Below are positions 57,462 through 64,000 of a stretch of DNA of 64,000 nucleotides, in pieces. Source of the DNA: Micromonospora_G sp044458865. GTDB taxonomy: Bacteria > Actinomycetota > Actinomycetes > Mycobacteriales > Micromonosporaceae. Within the stretch, counting starts at the first letter, position 1. The number at the start of each line of letters is the position of its first letter. Where the stretch lies: assembly GCF_044458865.1 (NCBI RefSeq), contig NZ_JBITIH010000002.1, forward strand, positions 434,001 to 498,000. The letters run 5' to 3'. Below the pieces are notes generated by a model. The model did no database searches. It had not been told where the DNA came from and was given only the letters and a program-made list of their open reading frames with translations. A program made the translations under genes and the position numbers.

Positions 57462-58331
57462 TCAGATCCGGGCGATGAACGGGTAGAGGATGAAGCCGAT
57501 CAGGACGAACACCAGCAGCGCGCCGGGAATGTCCAGTCGACTGGTGACCGCCTCGGCCTTGGCCAGGCTGTCGGTACGGATCTGGTCGCGCAACGAATCA
57601 GCGCGACCACGTAACGTGTCGTGCACCTGGGCGCCATCGGTCCCGGAGGACTGCATGATCGCCCCCACGTCGCCGAGTTCGGCGACGCCGATCTTCTCGG
57701 CGAGGTCCCGCAACTCGTCCCAGGGCGAGTGCATCTGCAACTGCGCCATCCGCAACGCCTCGCGGATGCGTTCGAACACCCAGCCGTCGCAGACGGCGGC
57801 AGCACGTTCGAGCGCCTGCACCGGCCCGTGTGCCGCCGAGAGCTGCAGGGCGACCAGGTCCAGATAGGCGCAGACCGCCTGCCGGAACTCCCCGCTGGCC
57901 TTGTCGGCCTTGGTCAGGACACTGCGGTGCGCCATGTACGCCGCGAGCGCGCCGAGCAGCAGACCGGCCACCGTGGGCACGACGATCGGCAGCCGTACGC
58001 CGGCCATGAACAGGGCCGCCACCGTGACCACCGGCAGTGCCAGTCCGATCAGGCCGCTGACCACCACCGAGAGCGTGTACTGCTCCGACGTCTGACCGAT
58101 CAGGGCCAACTCGCGGGTGGGCGGGCGGAGCCACCGGGTGACCCCGCTGATCCACTCCAGATCCCTCGACGTGGTCGTGCTCCGTACGGGCGCGGCCGGC
58201 TGGTGCAGCCTCCGCAGGGCTGGTCCGAGTGCGGGAGTCGCCGGTAGCGCCTCCCGGAGCAGGAGGAAGACACCCAGTCCGGCCGCCGAACCGCCGAGCA
58301 CCCCGATGGTGAGCTGCCAGTTGAGGATCAC
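57462..58331 (-). CDS. tadC: TadC-type membrane platform protein (T2SS GspF domain)
   Basis: The 289-residue protein has membrane helices at the N-terminus (LTIGVLGGSAAGLGVFLLL), middle (TLSVVVSGLIGLALPVVTVAALF) and C-terminus (IPGALLVFVLIGFILYPFIARI) around a cytoplasmic GspF domain (FRQAVCAYLDLVALQLSAAHG, GVAELGDVGAIMQSSGTDGAQV). It forms the inner-membrane platform with TadB for pilin polymerisation. The GTG start overlaps the tadB stop (GTGA). Confidence 0.92.
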   Translation of the reverse strand: MILNWQLTIGVLGGSAAGLGVFLLLREALPATPALGPALRRLHQPAAPVRSTTTSRDLEWISGVTRWLRPPTRELALIGQTSEQYTLSVVVSGLIGLALPVVTVAALFMAGVRLPIVVPTVAGLLLGALAAYMAHRSVLTKADKASGEFRQAVCAYLDLVALQLSAAHGPVQALERAAAVCDGWVFERIREALRMAQLQMHSPWDELRDLAEKIGVAELGDVGAIMQSSGTDGAQVHDTLRGRADSLRDQIRTDSLAKAEAVTSRLDIPGALLVFVLIGFILYPFIARI

Positions 58332-59236
58332 GCCAGCACCTCGTCCGGTGTCGGGGCGGCGAGGAAGCGGGCCGGGCGGGGCGGTTGGCTCATCGCCCGT
58401 ACCCAGGCCAGCAGCGCGATGAAGGCGCTCCCCAGCACGATCATCACGAGTTGGCCCGAGGCGCTGCCGTACGGGCGCATGTAGTCCGGGTTCACGAGCC
58501 CGTAGCCGAGGACCAGCAGGGTCATGCCGGTCAGGAAGCGGACCGCGAACCGGGGCTGGGTACGTTTCGCCTCCACCTCGCGTCGGGTGGCCACCTCGGC
58601 CGCCGCCGCCGAGGCGATCGAGCCGAGTACGTCGCCGAGCCGCTCACCGCGATCGGTCAGGTGCAGGATCAGTGCCGCCACCACCTGGTCGCAGACCGGG
58701 TCGGCGATGTCGTCGGCGAACCCGAGCAGCGCCGGCCTCGCCATCCAGCCGGCCTGGAGTCGGGCGGCGAGCAGGCGTACCTCCTCCTCGATCTCGACCG
58801 GGGTGGTGGAGACCGTGCCGATGATGGCCTGTTGCAGGCCCTGCCCGGTGCCGGACATGTCCTTCAGGCGCCGGGTCCACTCGCCGACCGCCTCGATCCG
58901 GGCGATCGCCCGCTGTTCGGCCTTGCCGGCGGAGAAGAGCCACGGGGTGCCGAGCACCGCCACCGTGATCAGCAAGCCTGCGACCGGCAGCCCGGTCAGC
59001 AGGAACGAGAGGGCGCCGAGCAGCACCGCGGCACCGAGGAACGCCTGGTGCCGGAGTTGCTCCGACCGGGTGGTGCCGCTGCCCCGCCACAGCCGTTGCA
59101 GCCACTGGTTCGAGTCGCTCCCCGGCATCCGGGCTGGCCGGGTGGTGCCGATCAGCGCAACGACCAGCAGGATCAGGCCGGCCACGCAGGCCGCCCCGGC
59201 GAGGACCGCGATCAGTTCGACGTTGCCCAGCGGCAT
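58328..59236 (-). CDS. tadB: TadB-type membrane platform protein (T2SS GspF domain)
   Basis: The 302-residue TadC paralogue has an N-terminal helix (LIAVLAGAACVAGLILLVVALIG), two more hydrophobic regions and a GspF cytoplasmic domain (IEAVGEWTRRLKDMSGTGQGLQQAI, LILHLTDRGERLGDVLGSIASAAAAEV). ATG 59236 is the start; it overlaps by one base the stop of the 24-codon repeat frame that links it to tadA. Confidence 0.92.
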   Translation of the reverse strand: MPLGNVELIAVLAGAACVAGLILLVVALIGTTRPARMPGSDSNQWLQRLWRGSGTTRSEQLRHQAFLGAAVLLGALSFLLTGLPVAGLLITVAVLGTPWLFSAGKAEQRAIARIEAVGEWTRRLKDMSGTGQGLQQAIIGTVSTTPVEIEEEVRLLAARLQAGWMARPALLGFADDIADPVCDQVVAALILHLTDRGERLGDVLGSIASAAAAEVATRREVEAKRTQPRFAVRFLTGMTLLVLGYGLVNPDYMRPYGSASGQLVMIVLGSAFIALLAWVRAMSQPPRPARFLAAPTPDEVLA

Positions 59237-59310
59237 CACCGGACCACCCCGCTCATCCGGACCACCCCGCTCATCCGGACCACCCTGCTCATCCGCGCTG
59301 CGCTGTTCAT
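59236..59310 (-). CDS. 24-codon repeat-encoded coupling frame between tadA and tadB
   Basis: A short frame starts with an ATG overlapping the tadA stop (ATGA) and ends with a TGA overlapping the tadB ATG (TGATG). It is built of 18-bp units, each beginning with ATG and encoding MSGVVR-like hexapeptides. It may be translated only as a relay that keeps ribosomes moving from tadA to tadB. A functional peptide is not claimed. Confidence 0.5.
   Translation of the reverse strand: MNSAARMSRVVRMSGVVRMSGVVR
59239..59310 (-). repeat. 18-bp tandem repeat in the tadA-tadB junction
   Basis: Four units: 59239-59256, 59257-59274 and 59275-59292 are nearly identical (CCGGACCACCCCGCTCAT), and 59293-59310 is divergent. 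On the minus strand each unit begins with an in-frame ATG. Confidence 0.9.
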
Positions 59311-60899
59311 CCGCGCCGCCTCAGTTGGCTACGGCGTGGCCGGCGCCAGGCACCCTGGCCGGCCTCGATGTAGCGGCTCAGCAGCCGGGCGTCGTACCCG
59401 ATCCGGAGCAGTTGGTCACGGACCCGCTCCGGCAGGTGCTTCGGGACGGCCCGGCCGTCCGGTCCTGGGCCGAAGATCGTGGTGGTGGTGATCCGACCGC
59501 TCTCCCCGGCACCGATGACCTCCTCGATATGGGAGACGAACCGGTGCTTGCGCCCCCCGATCGCGGTCTCGTCCTCGACCGTGACGTAGACGATCAGGTC
59601 GAGCGCGTTGCCGGCCATCCGGCGGGCCTGGTCGACGGTCATCTCCCGGCCGTGGGAGAGCGCCAGCTCGATGATCCGCTCGCTCACCCCCGCCGGGGTA
59701 CGGGCGTGGATGGTGCACATCGAGCCACGGCTGGTCGTCATCGCCTGCAACATCGGCACGATCTCGCGGGACCGGACCTCGCCGACGATGATCCGGAGTA
59801 CGCCCATCCGCAGCGACACCGGAATCAGGTCGGCGATGGTCACCTCACCGGCCGGGCGCCCGTCGAGCCCGCGTTCGCCGTGTCCCTCGCGGGACTCGAA
59901 GCTCATCACCGCGCGGTGTTTGATCCCGCGTCGGGTGGGGAGCAGTTCCCGACTCTCCTCCAACACCACGTACGGCTCGTCCGCCGGGATCTCGTCCATC
60001 AGCGCCCGGATGACGGTGGTCTTCCCGGCGCCAGCCAGCCCGGCAACCATGATGTTCAGACCGGCAGCCATCGCCGCCCGGAGGAAGTCGCGGATCAGCA
60101 GGTCGATCATCTCGTCCAGGTCGCCCCGCTCACCGGCGATCTCGTCGAGGCTCACGTCCAGCGTGTTGTGCTTTCGGATCACCGCGTACGGGCGGTGGCT
60201 GACGAGGTAGACCGCGGCGAGCCGGCTGCCGTCGGGCAACTGGAGGTCGAGCGTGGGCTTCGAGGTGGAGAGCGACCGCTCGGTGGAGCCAGCCCGGCGG
60301 GCGGCGGCCTGGAGGATCTCCACCAACTCCTCGTCGCTGTCCGCGATCGGGTCGGCCCAGTCGACGCCACCGCCGTGCCGGGTGATCCGGACCAGGTCGC
60401 AGCCGAGGATGTGCACCTCTTCGATGGTCTGGTCGACCAGCAGGGTCTGTAACCGCCCCAACCCGACCAGTTCGGCGGTGACCTGGTCGAGCAGGGCGCG
60501 TTCCTCGCCAGCGTGCATCGGCGTACCGGCCCGGCGGGCACCGTCGGCGTACTCGCCCACCACGGCGACCGCGAGCCTGGCCCGCTCGGTGTCCTCCTCG
60601 GCGGTGGTGAACTCCCGACCGCGCTGCCAGAGGGTGAGTCGTTCGCTGAGTTCGCGCCGGAGTTCGCGGACGACCGCGAAGTCGATCCGTGGGCGGTGGG
60701 CCGGCGGCGGGAGCGCGGTGGGTGGCACGCCGAGACCCACGACCGGGTACGCCGGGTTCTGGTGGACCGGGGTGCCATTGCCGTTCGGCGGGGGAGCCGG
60801 CGGGCGTTGGTGCCGACCGTTGGTGGGGATCGGCGGCACCGTGGAGGTGACGCCGTTGTCCCGTTGCCGGGGGTCGTGGGAGACGGGCTCAAACCGCAT
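59307..60899 (-). CDS. tadA: TadA/CpaF-type secretion ATPase
   Basis: After a ~75-residue Pro-rich N-terminus comes a CpaF N-domain and the type II/IV secretion ATPase core: Walker A GLAGAGKTT, Asp box VLEESRELLP, Walker B IIVGEVRSREIVPML and the His box TIHARTPAGV. It is a hexameric motor for pilus assembly. It overlaps tadZ by 11 bp and feeds into the repeat-encoded coupling frame before tadB. The C-terminus is Arg-rich. Confidence 0.95.
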   Translation of the reverse strand: MRFEPVSHDPRQRDNGVTSTVPPIPTNGRHQRPPAPPPNGNGTPVHQNPAYPVVGLGVPPTALPPPAHRPRIDFAVVRELRRELSERLTLWQRGREFTTAEEDTERARLAVAVVGEYADGARRAGTPMHAGEERALLDQVTAELVGLGRLQTLLVDQTIEEVHILGCDLVRITRHGGGVDWADPIADSDEELVEILQAAARRAGSTERSLSTSKPTLDLQLPDGSRLAAVYLVSHRPYAVIRKHNTLDVSLDEIAGERGDLDEMIDLLIRDFLRAAMAAGLNIMVAGLAGAGKTTVIRALMDEIPADEPYVVLEESRELLPTRRGIKHRAVMSFESREGHGERGLDGRPAGEVTIADLIPVSLRMGVLRIIVGEVRSREIVPMLQAMTTSRGSMCTIHARTPAGVSERIIELALSHGREMTVDQARRMAGNALDLIVYVTVEDETAIGGRKHRFVSHIEEVIGAGESGRITTTTIFGPGPDGRAVPKHLPERVRDQLLRIGYDARLLSRYIEAGQGAWRRPRRSQLRRRG

Positions 60900-61692
60900 G
60901 CGGAACCTCCTGGACGGTCATCGGCCAGGTGAGTCGGGCCCGGCGACGGTCCAGCAGGGTGCGGATCGGCACCTCCAGGGCGCCGGCCGCGTTCATCAGC
61001 GGCCGTTTCGCCCGTACGGTGCCGCCGTGGCTGAGCACCTCGGCGGTACGCGAGTCGTGCGGCAGGTGGGCGATCACCGGCAGGCCCAGCGCCTTGCTCA
61101 CCTCGCTCCGGCTGTGGCCGTTGCCGACCAGCAGCAGCCGTAGCGAACCGGGAGGCACCCGGTGCTCGGCGAAGTCCCGTTCGATCGCCTTGATCGTGGA
61201 GCGGGCGCTGGAGACGTCGGAGAGATGGGCGCCGGTGACGACCAGCACGATCGCCGCCGCCCGCAGGACCGGCCACGGTGGCGCGACGACCTGTAACCGT
61301 CCACAGTCGACGAGTACGTCGTACGCCGGCTGGCCGCGTTCCAGTTCCTGGAAGAAGTCGGCGAAGCGTTGCCAGAGTGGGGTGACACTGCCGGCCTGGG
61401 CTGGGTCGACCACCCCGGGCAGCAGCAGTCGTTCCCGCTTGGGTGCGTCCAGGTCGACCAGTTGGGACCAGAACGACGTCTCCAGGTTGCCGTCGCGCAG
61501 CTCGCCGACGGCCAGTTCACCGATGCCGCGTGGCCCGTCGAGCGCGCCGCCGAGGTAACCGGCGAGCACCGAACCGCCGGCCGGGTCGCACTCGGCGAGG
61601 ATCACCCGCCGGTGCCAGGAGAGGGTGCAGGCGAGGGCGGCGGTGGTGACTCCGGGGGAGCCCTTGGCGGAGACGAAGGCGACCACGGCCAT
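60889..61692 (-). CDS. tadZ: TadZ/CpaE-like ParA-type ATPase
   Basis: The protein starts directly with a deviant Walker A motif, AFVSAKGSPGVTTAALACTLSW, followed by EcdPAGGS (CDPAGGSVLAGYL) and a MinD/ParA-like core (YDVLVDCGRLQ, RLLLVGNGHSRSEVSKALGLPVIAHLPHD). Lacking an N-terminal receiver domain, it is the short actinobacterial TadZ form. It probably places the pilus machine at the pole or septum. Confidence 0.88.
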   Translation of the reverse strand: MAVVAFVSAKGSPGVTTAALACTLSWHRRVILAECDPAGGSVLAGYLGGALDGPRGIGELAVGELRDGNLETSFWSQLVDLDAPKRERLLLPGVVDPAQAGSVTPLWQRFADFFQELERGQPAYDVLVDCGRLQVVAPPWPVLRAAAIVLVVTGAHLSDVSSARSTIKAIERDFAEHRVPPGSLRLLLVGNGHSRSEVSKALGLPVIAHLPHDSRTAEVLSHGGTVRAKRPLMNAAGALEVPIRTLLDRRRARLTWPMTVQEVPHAV

Positions 61693-61694
61693 GT

Positions 61695-62354
61695 TCAGGC
61701 CGCCGAGGTGAGTACGACGGCGATCCGGTTGTTGGCGTTCAGGGCCACCACCGCCGGTACGTCGCGGACCGCGAGTGCCAGGTAGAGGACCACGGTGTTG
61801 TTGTCCGGTACGGAGGTGTCGATGACCGTGGTCTCGAACCGGGTGGTCGCCGCGTCGGCCTCGCTCTTGCTCTTGTCCGGCAGGCCGATGAGCAGCAGCT
61901 TGTCGCCGGGGCGGAGCTTCTTCGCCGGGACCGCGCCGATCCGTTGGCTGATCGCGATCTGTTGCTGACCGGGGCCGAGCATCGGCTTGTCGGTGAGCTG
62001 GTTCGCGGTGAGCAGCGTTCCGGGGGTGAGCGTCACGGCGGCGCGTTTGCCGACCACGTCCCGGAGGCGGCTCGCCGCGATCGGGGCCAGACCCTGGCCA
62101 CCGGCCACCTCGACCCGGGTGACGTCGTCGGCGGTGAGCAGGCTGCCGACGGCGACCGGCCGGGCGACCGCGAGGTAGCTGCCGGTGGCGCGTACCGAGG
62201 TGATCGCGAAGGCGGAGCCGAGTCCGCCGAGCGCGACGAGGAGCACCGCCAGGCCGAGCAGACCGGGGCGGATGCGCCGTTGGCGGACCACCTTCGGCGG
62301 GGCCACCGGTGCGTCGACCGGTCCAGGGACGTTGCGGGCGGGTGCGACGGTCAC
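61695..62354 (-). CDS. CpaB/RcpC-like SAF domain protein
   Basis: One N-terminal membrane helix (GLLGLAVLLVALGGLGSAFAITSV) is followed by a SAF domain (YLAVARPVAVGSLLTADDVTRVEV, LTPGTLLTANQLTD) and a small C-terminal domain (GDKLLLIGLPDKS). CpaB/RcpC proteins support pilus assembly at the membrane-wall interface. The GTG start overlaps the preceding gene (62351) by 4 bp. Confidence 0.88.
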   Translation of the reverse strand: MTVAPARNVPGPVDAPVAPPKVVRQRRIRPGLLGLAVLLVALGGLGSAFAITSVRATGSYLAVARPVAVGSLLTADDVTRVEVAGGQGLAPIAASRLRDVVGKRAAVTLTPGTLLTANQLTDKPMLGPGQQQIAISQRIGAVPAKKLRPGDKLLLIGLPDKSKSEADAATTRFETTVIDTSVPDNNTVVLYLALAVRDVPAVVALNANNRIAVVLTSAA

Positions 62355-63280
62355 CGGGTCACCACCTGAAGTTCGTCGATCTCGATTGCTACGGGCTCGC
62401 TGAACCGGACGGTGGTGAGGACGCCGCTCGCGCCACTGTTGCTCTCCCAGGTCACCTTCCAGTGGGTGGTGGCGCTGATCTCGTATGGCGTGCCCACGGT
62501 CGGCTTCGGATAACCGGACATGTATCCGCAGGGCGGTTCCGCGTTGGCGTCGGTGGCCGGGTCGAATTTCCCGTGCTCGACCTCTTGCCGGGTGCAGGTG
62601 ATCCAGGCGTCGTTGCCCATGTCCCAGACGACCTTCTCGACCTGTGCGCTGATCCAGACCACCACGCCCCGGTCCTCGGCCGAGTTGGGGATCGGGCCCC
62701 AGTTGTTCAGCCCGCGATCCTCGACCCAGAGCCAGATCGGCAGTCCGACCAGGCCGGGCTTTCCCCTGGGCTTGGGTGCGACGTTGACCTCCACGGCGAC
62801 GAGGTCGATGTCAGCCAGGGCCTGGGCGGCGAGGTCGGCCGGGTCCGGGGCGTCGCCGAAGCCGGGCGGCGGTTCGTCCAGGTCGATCGGCTCCTGGCCG
62901 CCGACGCCGCCGTCGCCACAACTGCGCAGGTACGAGTCCCAGCCCTCCGGTACGCCGTCGGGCTGGGGTTCCTGGAGCTTGTAGTAGCAGCCGTCGGCCT
63001 GGCTGAACCAGCCGAGCAGTGGGTCGTAGCAGCGCATCGGCTGGCCGTTGCGGGTGCACTTGCGGGCCGTGCCGCCGTTGCCGCCGCCGGAGTCGTCGTC
63101 TCCGGGCCCACCCGGGTTGTCTCCGCGGCCGTCCCAGACGTAGCAGTTGGTCTGGGTGGGTGGGCAGATCGCGCCGGGGTTGGCGGAGGCCGAACCGGTG
63201 AGTCCCAGGGCCAGGGTCAGGGTCGCGAGCGCGCCGACGGTGAGCAGTCGCCGGGTGGGGCCGGTGCGCCGGGTCAGCAT
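62351..63280 (-). CDS. Secreted Cys-rich protein of the Tad operon
   Basis: A signal peptide (LLTVGALATLTLALGLTGSASA) precedes a 275-residue extracellular protein containing about eight Cys, a Gly/Asp-rich linker (GGPGDDDSGGGNGG) and Trp-rich segments (LPIWLWVEDRGLNNWGP, TTHWKVTWESNSGASG). It resembles ATP/GTP-binding-annotated secreted proteins that accompany actinobacterial Tad loci, but I know no function. Overlaps on both sides place it firmly in the operon; a surface or adhesion role is inference. Confidence 0.82.
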   Translation of the reverse strand: MLTRRTGPTRRLLTVGALATLTLALGLTGSASANPGAICPPTQTNCYVWDGRGDNPGGPGDDDSGGGNGGTARKCTRNGQPMRCYDPLLGWFSQADGCYYKLQEPQPDGVPEGWDSYLRSCGDGGVGGQEPIDLDEPPPGFGDAPDPADLAAQALADIDLVAVEVNVAPKPRGKPGLVGLPIWLWVEDRGLNNWGPIPNSAEDRGVVVWISAQVEKVVWDMGNDAWITCTRQEVEHGKFDPATDANAEPPCGYMSGYPKPTVGTPYEISATTHWKVTWESNSGASGVLTTVRFSEPVAIEIDELQVVTR

Positions 63281-63840
63281 GGCTGGTCCCGGTGTGCGGT
63301 GCCGGAGCTGATCAGCCAGCGGCCGTCCGGGTAGCGGGTGGCGGTCGCGGTCGCGAGGTAGCGGCCACTGGCGGAGCCGGGGACCACCGACTTGTCCTTG
63401 ATGTAGATCAGCCGGTATCCGGTGCCGTCCAGGCAGTCCTGGATCGAGGCGCTGGCCGGGACGGTGTCCAGCCGGACGTCGGTCACCTGCGGATCGGAGA
63501 TGAGCGTGCCGGTACGCATCGCGCCGTGCTCCTTCGCGTCACGAATGGCGAGCCGAACCTGGGTCAGCAGTGGATCGCCCAGATACTTCTTGAGCGCCGG
63601 GTGGAGGGGGTTCGACGATTTTTCGGCCTCAAGGGAGGCGTCGATATAGCCGGCATAGGCGGCGAGCGCGGCCTTCGACGCCGCTGCCTGCTCCGGGCCG
63701 AGAGGCTCCGTGGCGGCGGGAGTGGCGTCCGGTGACGCCGGTATGCCGGACTCCTGGTCCTTTGAGCAGCCGGCACCCAAGGCGACCATCGCGATCGCGA
63801 CGAGGACGGCGGGGAGGCTGCCCAATCGCTTTGCGCGCAA
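63274..63840 (-). CDS. Lipoprotein at the head of the Tad operon
   Basis: A lipobox signal (LPAVLVAIAMVALGAGC) precedes an Ala/Pro-rich linker and a ~130-residue domain resembling secreted actinobacterial proteins of unknown function (AYAGYIDASLEAEKSSNP, RYLATATATRYPDGRW). I place the start at TTG 63840, where GAGAGGA lies upstream and the signal peptide has normal length; GTG 63879 would add 13 charged residues. Its stop overlaps the next gene's start by 7 bp. It is probably the first gene of the operon. Confidence 0.78.
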   Translation of the reverse strand: MRAKRLGSLPAVLVAIAMVALGAGCSKDQESGIPASPDATPAATEPLGPEQAAASKAALAAYAGYIDASLEAEKSSNPLHPALKKYLGDPLLTQVRLAIRDAKEHGAMRTGTLISDPQVTDVRLDTVPASASIQDCLDGTGYRLIYIKDKSVVPGSASGRYLATATATRYPDGRWLISSGTAHRDQPC

Positions 63841-64000
63841 CGGTTTTTCCTCTCTTTCCGTCGCTCGCCGTCGGAACACCGGAGGGCTGGATCAGCCGAT
63901 CTGGCCTGGTGAGGTGGGCCGTGCCGGTGGTGCTGGCACGCTACGGCAGGCGTACGTGACTCGTGCCAGAGTCTGGTGCCGCCGTACAAACATTTACTTG

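Overview
The window is from a high-GC Gram-positive actinomycete, most likely a member of the Micromonosporaceae. The signs are high GC with strong third-position bias, many GTG starts, about ten apparently leaderless promoters (TAnnnT 6-8 nt before the start codon), a Glu-Asp-Phe tRNA cluster, a Gram-positive type Tad/Flp pilus operon, and secreted alpha-glucanases of the GH87 type. I see no phage, integrase, transposase, rRNA operon or CRISPR array. The family assignment is inference; no database was searched.

Layout. 1-13 kb is housekeeping and accessory genes: a truncated FtsX-like permease; a methyltransferase coupled to the RNA 2'-phosphotransferase KptA; a TetR regulator; two paralogous DxDxDG-repeat proteins; a WxL-like/DUF916 cell-surface pair; a 3-hydroxyacyl-CoA dehydrogenase/enoyl-CoA hydratase pair; a solute-binding lipoprotein whose two lobes appear in permuted order; a DUF2786 protein and a snapalysin-type protease. 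14-19 kb is regulatory: an XRE protein, a GntR regulator divergent from four tiny overlapping genes (three with a C-x2-C-x4/5-C motif), and an aldo/keto reductase-TetR unit with a perfect 21-bp palindromic operator. tRNA-Glu, tRNA-Asp and tRNA-Phe follow with a promoter and a terminator.

20-25 kb is a polysaccharide deacetylase and a small isoprenoid/carotenoid cluster (idi, crtI and divergent crtB), with an adjacent MerR-type regulator that carries a cobalamin-binding-like domain similar to CarH/LitR. 27.6-42 kb is the most coherent system. A LacI repressor lies next to an alpha-glucoside-type ABC transporter (binding protein and two permeases, no ATPase gene), an intracellular GH13 alpha-glucosidase, and two large secreted multidomain GH87-like beta-helix enzymes. 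I read this as a locus that cuts an alpha-1,3-type glucan outside the cell, imports the oligosaccharides and hydrolyses them in the cytoplasm.

42-54 kb is mixed: an oxidoreductase, a flavin monooxygenase, DinB, PemK/MazF-like and DUF1996 proteins, a transmembrane Ser/Thr kinase with an extracellular ricin-type lectin domain, an SDR protein and a DUF2231-Rieske fusion. 54.6-64 kb is a LysM membrane protein followed by a complete-looking minus-strand Tad/Flp operon: lipoprotein, secreted protein, CpaB/SAF, TadZ, TadA, TadB, TadC, a pilin-like protein and three TadE/TadG-type proteins.

Two further patterns recur. A ~50-bp stem-loop element with a conserved loop occurs four times, always at gene 3' ends, and once supplies the stop codons of two convergent genes. 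Short tandem repeats of 18-30 bp occur at six or more places, and those in coding DNA keep the reading frame.
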